DNA of 64,000 nucleotides, from positions 1,823,232-1,887,231 of the forward strand of contig SCFE01000015.1 in the NCBI GenBank assembly GCA_004352715.1, in the 5' to 3' direction. Of this stretch, positions 49,967-60,759 are shown in pieces (the first letter of the stretch is position 1; every line of letters starts with the position of its first letter). A model generated the notes under the pieces. That model saw nothing but the letters and a program-made list of their open reading frames with translations, was not told the DNA's origin and searched no databases. The translations under genes and the position numbers were made by a program. This DNA is from Hofstenia miamia (Eukaryota; Xenacoelomorpha; Acoela).

Positions 49967-50570
49967 TTTAGATTCTGAATATCTCAACGAACGAAGATTG
50001 CTTGATATCAAAGAGCTCTTCATCTTGTCACTAACGGAAATTAGATCTCGGCTGTTGCACACAAGTATCCAATGGATGTGTTATATGGATTACATATTGT
50101 ATTGAAAACTGCTTCTGAAAACAATGATGAAGACGGAACACAATTCCCTTCACCAGTTAATTCTCGCCCTGAGAAACAGCTTGACGGAGTGGTTCCAGAG
50201 AAATGATCATGACAGCAAATATCATGTCTATGATTATGGATTCCAGATTCAAGGACGTTTTGCATGGCAGAAAATGAATCTGTTCATGGAGGACTGTTTC
50301 TACTTGGGTATCTCAGATCAATGAGAACAACAATTCAACTATATAATCTGTAACAAATGAAGTAGCTGCTTGTTTCACAACAGCTTCTGTGTAGGGGCTT
50401 TCGACGAAGCTATGCGAAAAAAGTGCGAAATGTTTCCTTGCAGTTTTCCTCCAGTGAAACCGTTTCAATCAGAAATCAGTGGATATTGTGACTGCTCATG
50501 CATCGCAAGGACAAAGGACGTAGAAAACATAATATCTCAAAGTGGCACTAAAAGTTTCTGATCATCCCAG
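49967..50570 (+). pseudogene. Coding relic of unknown family
   Basis: Successive plus-strand frames look like one broken coding region. The first reads LNERRLLDIKELFILSLTEI, opening just after a CAG at 49964-49966. AVAHKYPMDVLYGLHIVLKT follows in another frame, then WFQRNDHDSKYHVYDYGFQI to DQ (stop near 50324). After stops, CVGAFDEAMRKKCEMFPCSF and YCDCSCIARTKDV end near 50561. Composition is less AT-rich than around. I do not recognise the protein. It sits between two minus-strand LINE fragments, so it may be an inserted element or a host pseudogene. Confidence 0.4.
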
Positions 50571-51723
50571 CGACTACTGTATCATCAGAGCGAGACTGGT
50601 CAGACGCAGGGAACATTGATACATCGGCACATCAAGGTCTCTGCCTAATATATGGATGCTACTGATCTTGCACGATAACTTAAAATGGTAATTGCGTAAT
50701 CAATAACTTGCTTAAACCATTATTTTTTTGTATTGCATTGATTTTGCCAAGAATTGATTTACAAAATGCTTGTATGGTACACCTCTAATTATCACCAGAG
50801 TGGGAAACGGGTTACGTTATTAACTCACCATTTGACCGGTTTAGCACTGACCCGAGACCCGACCTTAGCAAAGAAAGATTACTAATATTTTATACGCGAA
50901 TCACCAATTTGTTTTGAACAGGTTTTGGACTTAAATCTTTTATGTGGTGAAAATATTTCAAAAGCCCAGAAGATATTGTATAAGATAAAAAGAAATGTTA
51001 CTTACACAGTACCAATTCACCTAAAAAAATTTTTATGAATCCAATATTCTTCTTATTCTCATGTACGCCTCCCCTTCTTGTTATCTTTCAAATTTCAAGG
51101 CTACATGAAGCTGCTAGAAAAGTTCCAAAACAACATCTTGCTCTGGATTATATTTAAATCCAATATTTTTTAACGAGATTATGAATAACTCATTTCATTT
51201 TATAAAATGTTACTTCAAAAATGCAGTATTGATAGTTGGGGCTTTATATTGTTTTCTTTGCTTAATATCTATTTTCTGAGGGCAATTAGAACTTATTGTT
51301 TAATGTGAAGAAGTTACGCCTGCAATCGCCCATAGTTTTTTAACAGAGTTACTGAAATGGCCAATAATATTCCCAATAATACAAAGATAACCGTTATGTA
51401 GGAAGATAGCAAAATTAAAAAGAAGATTTTAAATTATCTATGGGGAGTATTTGAAAATATACCAAAAGAAACTAATGTGCTATAAAACATACTACCATTT
51501 TCATTTTGTGATTAGTGTCACTATGTTATTATGATTTGCATTATGCAATTAAAGTCTTTTACTACTACAATAAAAAATACAAAAATGATTAGAATCTGAA
51601 AGGATTTGAAAGATTCAAATGTTTGACTTTTAAAATTTTTCATAAAATCTGTTACTGTTCTTTCACCCTGATAGGAATGATTCACAACTCGAAACAACCT
51701 CGTATTATTTTTTACCCAACCTG
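50571..51723. other. No gene recognised
   Basis: AT-rich. Short CCCGA-type repeats (ACCCGAGACCCGACC, about 50851-50865) are the only notable feature. Confidence 0.5.
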
Positions 51724-51882
51724 CTAGCCGGGTTCGGTTGACGCGATTCCCATCCTGATTACCGCCTTACTATCCCCTTCTATTTTTTCATTAGTTTTGC
51801 GTTCATCTCTTAATGATCCGTTCAATTTTCCCGCTCTCACTACTAAGTACTTGTACCTTTCATTGACTTCTTCAATTGTATC
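51724..51882 (-). pseudogene. Short LINE-like remnant (KYLG-type motif)
   Basis: The minus strand reads DTIEEVNERYKYLVVRAG, then KLNGSLRDERKTNEKIEG and ends at TAG. 'V(N)..(Y)KYLG' followed by a polar basic stretch is the segment after the YADD box in many non-LTR RTs. The Gly is replaced here and no upstream RT frame is intact, so the call is tentative. Confidence 0.35.
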
Positions 51883-52186
51883 TCAACCTATAAGATTCTA
51901 TGCACTTGCCTCTGATTAAGAGTCAAGGTTGCATATCTACCCCAATCTAAAATTCAAAACAGAGTCTATACTTCTCTTACCCAATGTCTTCACTTGCGTC
52001 TAAAACATCTTTGAACTGGTGCACAATTTAATCTTTCCTGTACCATAGATGACCTGCTGCTCTAACATTATTCTATAACGCAGACTATACATTTAGTCTT
52101 CGTGTGATAACTATTAAATATTATAGTCATTTTTGTAATTTTAATTTAAAGTATTTTATTATTATTGAATATCAATTTCTAAATAG

Positions 52187-52277
52187 AAAGAGTGTAGATA
52201 TAATAGATGAGACAGAAGTAGCAGCCATAATGGATAAAGTCATTAGGAAGTACAAATGCACCCAGAGTGTATTCGAG
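52187..52277 (+). CDS. Candidate 91-bp internal exon
   Basis: An acceptor (TCAATTTCTAAATAG, AG at 52185-52186) and a donor (GAG/GTAATT, GT at 52278-52279) bracket an open frame. The frame reads SVDIIDETEVAAIMDKVIRK and then YKCTQSVFE. The charged, amphipathic sequence is unlike the surrounding low-complexity frames. No domain is recognised and no flanking exon was found; a chance occurrence is possible. Confidence 0.3.
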
Positions 52278-53172
52278 GTAATTTTGCATAGGATATAATG
52301 AGAAAAACGTTTTGTTTCAAGTTTTGTATATTGAAGTAATTAGTAGCTTGAAGCAAATTTAATGAATAGAAATATTAACGTAAAGACTCTTGTTTAAGGA
52401 GTTAGAAGTGTCATCTTCATCAGTTGAGACTTGTTGACATATTCGAATCAGAAAATTTACAGTAGTTTCACAGTTGCTGTTAATAGGCTTTACAACTTGC
52501 AAATCTTTGAGTGCGTCACTGAATTTGAATATTACACTTAAAACTAGAGCAAAAACATTTGGGAGTGGATAACGTTTTCATTCCACATAAATTTCATTTT
52601 TGCTTATCAAACAAATTTCGATAAGTGGTGATGGCGATAAAATAAAAAGTTATTTCAAATTTGTAGAATTCAAAATAGCTTTTGCTAAAATAGTTTACAT
52701 TTTATTATAATACGAGAACCAATTGTGCATGAACCTATTCATACAATTATACAGCCTTGCACTCTGTGTTTTAAGCAAGAGGGAAACAACATATTTAAAA
52801 CGCCATGAATAGAAAACAATGTTTTTTGTTTTTTATATATGGTAAGTGGAATTTTTACTTATGTATATACACTGATGAGTATCTACAAAGCTGGCAACCT
52901 TTTCTGATTATACAGAATTATTCATATGAATGAAAAGTGTCTATAAATATCCCGATTCTTTGCAACACAAAATTAAAATTCGAATTGTGCTCTGTATTTT
53001 TGAACATTTATTTTTTACAGTTCTCAAAAATATTTAGCAAAAGTTTCAAAATATAAAATATATTTATAGATAATGTTTCAGAATAAAACAGGTAACTGTT
53101 GCACATCTAAATATAAATACGTCTACAAGGTTCCTTGAGTTTATTCATGCATATCACCTACATAAATATATA

Positions 53173-53233
<61 letters not shown>

Positions 53234-54204
53234 CCATTGTTTACCAGATACTGTCCTACCTAAATATTTCAAATCATATTGTTTCTGTTTTGAGAGAATT
53301 TTGAAAAAAAAACATAAAGACAAAAATAGATGTTTTGTTTTATTCGAAAAAAACGTTTTAAGCAGAAACAATTCAATTATATTATTACAATGTAATAAAC
53401 ATTGTAATCACTTTTTTATAATATCCCTGTAAGAATAATAATAGGTCATATTCTAAAACTGATTTCTAAAGAAAAAGTTATAGTAAGTTTTGAAAAATTG
53501 GTAAGCATATTCTGTCGCAAACTGCATTTTATTTTTAATCATATATTGTATTGCCAAGTTGGTTGAATGGCAAGAGCTTCTGCCATTAGGGTCTACCATG
53601 GCTGCATTTGCTAAGAACATGATTGAAAAACACTTCTATAACTAAATGTAGCCAGTCTTCAACTTGCAATTTTTAGTAACAAAAAAGGAATCAAACATTG
53701 CTTTGGACTAACTAAACAACCAAACTTCAGAAATGAAGCCCACAAAAGGCACTCAAATGAATATTTTTATACGTATGTGTTCTTAGCTTCAACACATCAT
53801 CTGAAGCAAGCTAGCATGTAAAGGTGATGAATTCAGATCCATGGATCCCATATAGCTCTATTTGAAGAACATCCTATAAATTCAACACAATTATAGCATT
53901 ATTTGCTCGCGCATATAAATTATATTCGAGATAGTATCACATAATTTATGCCATTAATAAAAATATTAACCATCTTAGAGCAAAACATCTATCATCATGG
54001 TATTCTAAGAAAATGCTCAAATCACATATTTAAGAAAACTAGCAGAAAAGAAAACATCTAGATATTGAAAAAACGGACTAAGATTGAGGTATAAATGAAA
54101 ATGTCATATTTAATTAACCAAGTCGAGAAATTCAAAAGAAGTTTAAAAAGTTTGAAAGCAAGATTAAAAATTTTAAAATCACAACAAAGGAAAGAAAATA
54201 ATAT
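52278..54204. other. No gene recognised; long (AT)n at 53170-53230
   Basis: Contains an uninterrupted AT dinucleotide tract of about 60 bases. A stretch near 53560-53600 (TTGGTTGAATGGCAAGAGC) resembles a tRNA A-box but lacks a partner B-box. Confidence 0.5.
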
Positions 54205-54363
54205 CCCAAGAAGCTTAATGTAATCTATTGTATGCAATACACCTGTGATAATTGTAATATATCATATATTGGTGAAACAAAGCAACATCTGTGAAAAATA
54301 TCTACTGAAGACATAGGCACTCATCTAAAATTGAAATTGTTCACCCATCATCTTCAACCTCAG
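54205..54363 (+). pseudogene. GIY-YIG endonuclease remnant (Penelope-like element)
   Basis: In one plus-strand frame the sequence reads KKLNVIYCMQYTCDNCNISY and then IGETKQHL before a TGA, continuing with ISTEDIGTHLK. The arrangement Y.C..C...YIGET...L..(R)..(E)H is that of the GIY-YIG nuclease of Penelope-like retroelements, including the preceding Cys pair; it nicks DNA for target priming. The catalytic Arg/His region is degraded and several stops follow. No RT domain is recognisable upstream. A stand-alone GIY-YIG gene is less likely given the decay. Confidence 0.55.
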
Positions 54364-54417
54364 TAGGAACCCATTTAAAAATTTACCAAGAAGAGAACAC
54401 CAAAGAGGAGCTGAAAA

Positions 54418-54419
<2 letters not shown>

Positions 54420-54482
<63 letters not shown>
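54420..54482. repeat. (AT)n microsatellite with a GCATATATA interruption
   Basis: About 60 bases of AT dinucleotides directly downstream of the GIY-YIG remnant; it may have grown from a retroelement 3' tail. Confidence 0.9.
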
Positions 54483-54493
<11 letters not shown>

Positions 54494-55787
54494 CTTAAGT
54501 GTGTGTATTGTATTGAGATCTTTTATATTAAGTAAATATAATATTATATCATATCCTCTAACATTATTGCCCATTGATAAACTTATATTTCAGGTAATAT
54601 ATATTTTTTGTCCTCAGTTTTTACCTTACAATGAGGGGGCCTTAAGGAATGTAACAATTATGCATATAAATAAGTGTGTTGCATGTATATGCATATGCAT
54701 ATACTAAGGCAAAGGGCTTAATGAATAATACAACAGTGAAAAATTTTGTAGGAAGTAAATTAAATTCAATAACTTGTTTTAATTGATGTATAGAATGAGG
54801 ATGGACATGGCAAAAGTACAACTAAGTTTTAGTGTTAATTCTTCACTTTATCTATATTTGGTTTTTGTCCAATGAAACCCCTAGAAGTTCAAAAGAAGTT
54901 CTATAAATGAAAAACCAAGAAGTATACAAAGGAATGACAAATATTTGAATATATTTTACAATGCATTAGGATGCGCCTTTTAACCTCTTTCTAAGTTTTT
55001 ATTACTTGGTAAAAGGAAAATTCTGTGTCAAAATGTATGTAATGATATTTTTTATGTAAGATATCCAAAGCTTTCACTTCATAAGCATTTCCAGTGATAA
55101 AAGGACAGCTTTACACCCCGTGGTGTCACTTAACCGAAAGGAAATTATATATAAGCGTACTTATCACCTTTTATCAATTAACTTCACTGTGAATAATTGA
55201 TTGCATGGTGTAGGAAGTTAAAGGAACTCTTTGGAAACCAAATTATTTGTATAACTTTTAACAAAAAGCATTTTAATCAGAAAATAAACAACGAAAGTGT
55301 TCGCGCAAATATTACGTCAACTTTGAAACGGAGTTTAATAAAGAATTCATTGTTTATACCTTATTTAATTCAATAATTTATAAAATTTTCACACACAGTA
55401 GAAGCATGTGAGTAAATTATTATTTTATTGTTTTAGTTAATTAATACTAATGTATCTCGCTCTCTGTAATGACCTCTTGAAATTAATTTCCATTAGGACA
55501 TCCGTAAAATCATCCATATGACACATCTTAACATGTAAATTTCTCTTCACGCCTATTTACTTCAGAATGACATTTCTTCTAAATAACAGTTAACAAGACT
55601 CTAAAACAAGCAAACCTAATTTTTTTAATAAATAAATAATATCACGATTGGTGAACAAAATAAACTTGAATTGTCGGGCAAAATTGCTTCGCACAAGGAA
55701 AACTTAGAATTCAATAGTTCAATTTAAAGCATGTCTTCTGTGCTGCCAAATTATTTGTCACAATTTACATTTTTATATGTACTTTTA
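54483..55787. other. No gene recognised
   Basis: AT-rich with no sustained frame. It ends at the terminal repeat beginning at 55788. Confidence 0.5.
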
Positions 55788-55912
55788 CACGTTTTTTTTT
55801 TATAAGAAAGTTTTTTTTGGCCCAGTATTGAAACTTTCTTAGATATTTCATGTTTTCAGTACCAAAACTTTCTTGTAACTTTCTTAAAAAAATTTTATTT
55901 TGGCATGAAGTA
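55788..55912 (+). mobile_element. Left end of a TA-flanked TIR element (same family as 60309-60757)
   Basis: It starts after TA (55786-55787) with CACGTTTTTTTT..., then ATAAGAAAG and TTTTTTTTGGCCCAGT. It aligns to 60309-60435 for about 125 bases before diverging. No matching right end was found close by. Either it is a truncated copy, or it is the left end of a longer element that extends over the coding segment at 56.1-57.4 kb. Confidence 0.7.
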
Positions 55913-56066
55913 TTTGTGCGCATGCGCAGTTAAAGGCATTGTTAAAATTGCACAACTACCAGTTTTCATGAAAAAACAAGAATCATAAGATTTAGTTAAT
56001 ACAAGATGAACAAACATAAAAAGAGCAAAAGTAACATTAACATGTAATCACAAAATAGAGTTATTT

Positions 56067-56388
56067 TCATAAACATATAATTTCAACTCCATCTATTTCT
56101 CTTGGGTCAATATAGTCATCAGAATCATCATCAAATGTCAAACGAAGCTTCCCCATTTTTATATTGAACCAAACGGCTATACCTGTACACCAACCAAAGT
56201 CATACAAGATTTCAAATTTCTTCCCTACAAGGTGTGTCTCAGTGCGATCCTCTTCATTGTCGATCTCATTACTTATGTCTGCAAAATCATCTGCAGATGG
56301 GATATCGTCCAAAGGTGGCGCTGAAGGCTCGGTGGCTTCGCTCAAGAAAGCATCTGATGATGCAATTGTTGGTAAGGGTGGTGGTACA
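56067..56388 (-). CDS. C-terminal part of a protein with acidic/proline linker and Tudor-like domain (partial)
   Basis: The minus-strand frame leaves the gap at 56388 and stays open for 106 codons to a stop at 56067-56069. It begins VPPPLPTIASSDAFL, continues with an acidic Pro/Ser/Asp linker (APPLDDIPSADDFADI, NEIDNEEDRTETH), and ends with a compact domain. That domain reads LVGKKFEILYDFGWCTGIAV, then KMGKLRLTFDDDSDDYIDP and DGVEIICL. The pattern 'G....(W)..G.v......kl.v.FdDd..dyid...v..i' resembles Tudor/PWWP-like beta-barrel modules, which bind modified histone tails or similar peptides. There are no lesions and codon use is richer than the surroundings. The N-terminus is lost in the gap. 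It may be a host gene's last exon or an accessory protein of the element whose left terminus lies at 55788. The domain call is by pattern only. Confidence 0.55.
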
Positions 56389-57388
56389 NNNNNNNNNNNN
56401 NNNNNNNNNNNNNNNNNNNNNNNNNNNNNNNNNNNNNNNNNNNNNNNNNNNNNNNNNNNNNNNNNNNNNNNNNNNNNNNNNNNNNNNNNNNNNNNNNNNN
56501 NNNNNNNNNNNNNNNNNNNNNNNNNNNNNNNNNNNNNNNNNNNNNNNNNNNNNNNNNNNNNNNNNNNNNNNNNNNNNNNNNNNNNNNNNNNNNNNNNNNN
56601 NNNNNNNNNNNNNNNNNNNNNNNNNNNNNNNNNNNNNNNNNNNNNNNNNNNNNNNNNNNNNNNNNNNNNNNNNNNNNNNNNNNNNNNNNNNNNNNNNNNN
56701 NNNNNNNNNNNNNNNNNNNNNNNNNNNNNNNNNNNNNNNNNNNNNNNNNNNNNNNNNNNNNNNNNNNNNNNNNNNNNNNNNNNNNNNNNNNNNNNNNNNN
56801 NNNNNNNNNNNNNNNNNNNNNNNNNNNNNNNNNNNNNNNNNNNNNNNNNNNNNNNNNNNNNNNNNNNNNNNNNNNNNNNNNNNNNNNNNNNNNNNNNNNN
56901 NNNNNNNNNNNNNNNNNNNNNNNNNNNNNNNNNNNNNNNNNNNNNNNNNNNNNNNNNNNNNNNNNNNNNNNNNNNNNNNNNNNNNNNNNNNNNNNNNNNN
57001 NNNNNNNNNNNNNNNNNNNNNNNNNNNNNNNNNNNNNNNNNNNNNNNNNNNNNNNNNNNNNNNNNNNNNNNNNNNNNNNNNNNNNNNNNNNNNNNNNNNN
57101 NNNNNNNNNNNNNNNNNNNNNNNNNNNNNNNNNNNNNNNNNNNNNNNNNNNNNNNNNNNNNNNNNNNNNNNNNNNNNNNNNNNNNNNNNNNNNNNNNNNN
57201 NNNNNNNNNNNNNNNNNNNNNNNNNNNNNNNNNNNNNNNNNNNNNNNNNNNNNNNNNNNNNNNNNNNNNNNNNNNNNNNNNNNNNNNNNNNNNNNNNNNN
57301 NNNNNNNNNNNNNNNNNNNNNNNNNNNNNNNNNNNNNNNNNNNNNNNNNNNNNNNNNNNNNNNNNNNNNNNNNNNNNNNNNNNNNNNN
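56389..57388. other. Assembly gap of exactly 1000 N
   Basis: Placeholder-sized gap that removes the upstream part of the Tudor-like coding region. Confidence 0.97.
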
Positions 57389-58383
57389 TTTTAAACAAGA
57401 CTAGGTTTGTAAGGTATCACACTTACACATACAATTTTTGCCCCACCTCCAAAAAATTTCTCACGGCCTCCTTAGATGTACAATTCCTATAACAATCTGT
57501 GAAGCAGAGATATCGTTTTCTGCTCTGCGAAGAGTGAAGAGCTCATCTAGATCAATCGAAGGCGAAGAAAGGTTTGTGGGATTGAGACCAATGTCAATTC
57601 ACTATGAATACTAAAAGAACTAAATTCAAATTTTGTATTGAAGCAGGTTAGAAAATTTTTTTGCAAACTCCACTATTTTTGTTAATAAGATTTTATTTTG
57701 TAATTTTTCTTACTTTTATGAGATGCAAGTAAATTTTATGGATGTGTAAGCGACCCCTTGTTTGAGCGAAAGCTGTCTCCACGTCTATAACTGATCCACT
57801 GCATTGTTGTATTCGGGTTGAGATTTCCAAACCCGACTTGAACACAAAAAACTTCAACCCGACAAAGTTTCAGTTTCGTGCATCACGTCCACCTGCAGCT
57901 GTAAAACAGTAATCACGATATTTTCACTGCCACCTTCTGTCTACAACACAACTGTAAAACTCGTGATGAGAATTTTATTTAAAAAAATATTTTGTTTTTC
58001 TGCTATTTTTCTTTCATTTGCTTTTTTGTTAGTTGTACTTGAATGGGTCAATTCTGACAAATGCCTGAATTTTAGATATAGAATCGTCAGAATTTTTAGT
58101 GTTAAGTGAATTTCATATACATATACATAGAAATGATAAGTATTGAACTTAAATGTTCTGTAAAATAAAATTACTAAAAATCAGACTATTTTTATACATT
58201 TGATTTTTATTGTTAATATATATGAAACTTCAATAGAGATTCATGTTTATGTGGACTGCCATATTTTGCGAACACCCATCAAATTTATGACTTTTATCAT
58301 AAAACTTTCAATGTATATATATAAAAATGTATAGGATAACGGTTCCTTCACTACTACATAAAAAATCTAAGGAAAGTCTAATA
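57389..58383. other. No gene recognised; AACCCGA-type motifs
   Basis: ATTCGGGTTGAG, AACCCGACTTG and CAACCCGAC cluster at about 57808-57865. The rest is AT-rich. Confidence 0.5.
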
Positions 58384-58980
58384 TCTTAATTCCAATACGT
58401 CGCACTGTAGCAAACCAGTCAGAAATAATATGCCAGTTTTTCAATCAAATATAAACAAGAAATTATCAATAGGAGACCAGGAAAATGAGCATTTATCCCG
58501 AATAAGTGACATTATAGCGCAAGATAAAAGTTGACACGGTGCCACTGAATAACTGGGTGCTCTATTAAATTGATATTTATGACCGTCAATAGCAATGAAA
58601 GCAGCTTTGTATTTATCCTTAATAGCCACTGTTACATTATAGAAGGCATGCTTAAGATCTAGTTGAACAGCAATGTGGTACATAGGAGGCTGGTGGCGAG
58701 AAGCTAAACGAAGAAAGGAAGGCATATGAAAAGGAATAGGCTTGGTGAATTTTGTAGGACGACTATAGTCAGCAACCATGCGTAATTTCAAATTACTTTT
58801 CGCCACAAAAAATGAACGTAAGAGAAAGGTCTAACGTTTCTTTAAAGGAGATATAATACCTGCTTTTAGATGTGCCTTAAGGATGGCGTTAGCATCAGTA
58901 ATTTCCAAGGCATCAGTAAGTTGAATTGGTCGTTTAGCCACAGAATGACGATATTCAGAAAAGCTTATACCCAGTTCCAT
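58384..58980 (-). pseudogene. Ty3-like reverse transcriptase relic
   Basis: From high to low coordinates the minus strand reads ITDANAILKAHLKAGIISPL, TAG at 58833-58831, FFVAKSNLKLRMVADYSRPT, then IAVQLDLKHAFYNVTVAIKD and KAAFIAIDGHKYQFNRAPS. The last part keeps SWSPIDNFLFIFD, and a frame change leads to ISDWFATVRRIGIKI. This is the motif order of RTs from Ty3-like LTR, DIRS or pararetroviral lineages: 'L..GiI.P', 'fvaK..gKlRmv.DyR', motif A 'LDL..AF', 'k.AF....G.y.f...p' and motif C, where the YxDD box is degraded to PIDN. No protease, RNase H, integrase or LTRs were recognised. It is dead and clade-ambiguous. Confidence 0.7.
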
Positions 58981-60308
58981 GAGTTAATAAATGCGCTCAG
59001 GCATACAATTGTTTGCATTCTAAAAATTGGTGATATAATTTTGCAACCAAATTATAAAAATAGGGTTCATGTCAGGTCAATTTTAAAAATCTCAACCCGA
59101 TTACAACTATGGTCTACACCGTTTGATAATATGCATAATTCAGTTTAAATAAATGCCTAAGTAGTGAGTCATAGGACAATTGAAAGGAGGGTAAACCTAA
59201 AGAAATTCGTACTCCAAGCATGGCAGGGTCGCATTTAAGACGAGGCAACAGATGCAAGTGCCTTAGTTCCTTTCTCAATTGAATTATTGCTTATTTTTTA
59301 ATTTTCCGCCTTTGGGTATAATATTGAAATTGACAAATTTGATCGATCAAAAGTAATTGGCATGCTTCTAGTCTGGATATGTGGCGTGAAACCACCATCT
59401 TGTTGCCACAGGGTCCCGTATCCCGCACTGTGCAAAAAAGCATTTTTGGGTCGGGATAATTCAACTACAAGTTTCTTTAATTAGTTTTACACACTTGCTT
59501 TCACATTACACAAAAACTAGGTAAAACATATTTTAAAATTGCAGTCAATGATCTCAAGCCTGTCTATGTCAACAGTGTTAAAGCAGCTTATATTTTATGT
59601 ACAGTTTTAAAGTCCAATTAAAGATTTGTTTCTTCAGTAAATTGCTTAAATATTATTTTAAGATCAATTTGAAAAATGACTCAGCGAATGACAACATTGA
59701 TGTTAGCATCCTTTTCTATGTTTGTATGACGAAAACTAGTTTTATATTTTTTTGGACTTCCATTTTATTTTTACTTTTTTGTACTAATATCACTGCACAC
59801 TTAGAATATTCTAATTGCTAAGTTTTCTAAGTTTTCTACATATTTTACACAAAGTTGAATGTGGAAATTGACATTTTTTTCCATAGTCTGGAATTGGAAT
59901 AGAGATGGAAATTATTTAATGAAAATTTATGGGAATTTCATTTCAAAGAACAAATATTCTCTACAAAATAGTAAATTTTCACACACTTTAAATTTATTTA
60001 AGTATATATTAACCTTTTTAAGAATAGCAATAAAATTGATTTGATTAATCAAATTTTTTTAATCATGTAAAGTGTTATGCACTTCCTTAAAAGTAGAAAG
60101 AGCTATCTGCATGATTCTCTTAGAACTCATTCTTTTGTGTAATTTCTGTATGACGGTTTTTATAATGAGACATCAAAATAGCACAGTGAATACAATGACA
60201 ACATTTGGTCAATATCGAATGATTTGTGTTCCAATGCACTGGTGAAGCTAAAACAATCCTAAATTCCATGCGTAAATATGGAAATTCTTGCTCATGATTT
60301 CAGATGTA
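58981..60308. other. No clear gene; weak minus-strand coding remnant 59110-59225
   Basis: The minus strand near 59220 reads AMLGVRISLGLPSFQLSYDS in an open run. It lies upstream of the RT relic and may be a degraded part of the same polyprotein. The remainder is AT-rich. Confidence 0.4.
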
Positions 60309-60757
60309 CACGTTTTTTTTTATAAGAAAGTTTTTTTTGGCCCAGTTATTAAAATTTCCTTGGTTTTTCAATTTTTTCTACCCAAACTTTTTTGTAACTT
60401 TTTTTAAAAAATTTTATTTTTTGGATGAAATAATGTTTCCAGCTGACTAATAGAATGAATATAATTGATTCAATGTTTACATTAGTGTAATGACTTTTAA
60501 GAAAGGAATGAAAGACCTTTATCGAACAAAACGGAAAACACTGAGACAGTTAACTCAACCCCTACACGGTACCGGAAAATCACACATGAACGCAGATTAA
60601 CAAATAAATCAAAAATAGAAAAAGGCGAGAAAAAAGACTTCTCATAATAATTTTAGAACTTTCTTAAGTTTCAAGAATCCAGTATTGAACTTTCTTACAA
60701 TATTGATATGTTGAGCACTACTTTCTTATAAACCACTTTCTTATAAAAAAAAACGTG
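60309..60757. mobile_element. 449-bp MITE with 22-bp perfect TIRs and TA target duplication
   Basis: Left terminus CACG, nine T, ATAAGAAAG (from 60309); the right terminus is its exact inverse, CTTTCTTAT, nine A, CGTG (to 60757). TA flanks both ends (60307-60308 and 60758-60759), the target preference of Tc1/mariner-type transposases. The interior is AT-rich and repeats CTTTCTTATAAACCACTTTC near its right end. No coding capacity was recognised. The left 125 bases are shared with 55788-55912. The superfamily is inferred from the TA duplication; the TIR itself I do not recognise. Confidence 0.85.
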
Positions 60758-60759
60758 TA

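Noticed and set aside
53560-53610. A-box-like TTGGTTGAATGGCAAGAGC suggesting a tRNA or tRNA-derived SINE
   Set aside because: No B-box at the right distance and no cloverleaf can be drawn.
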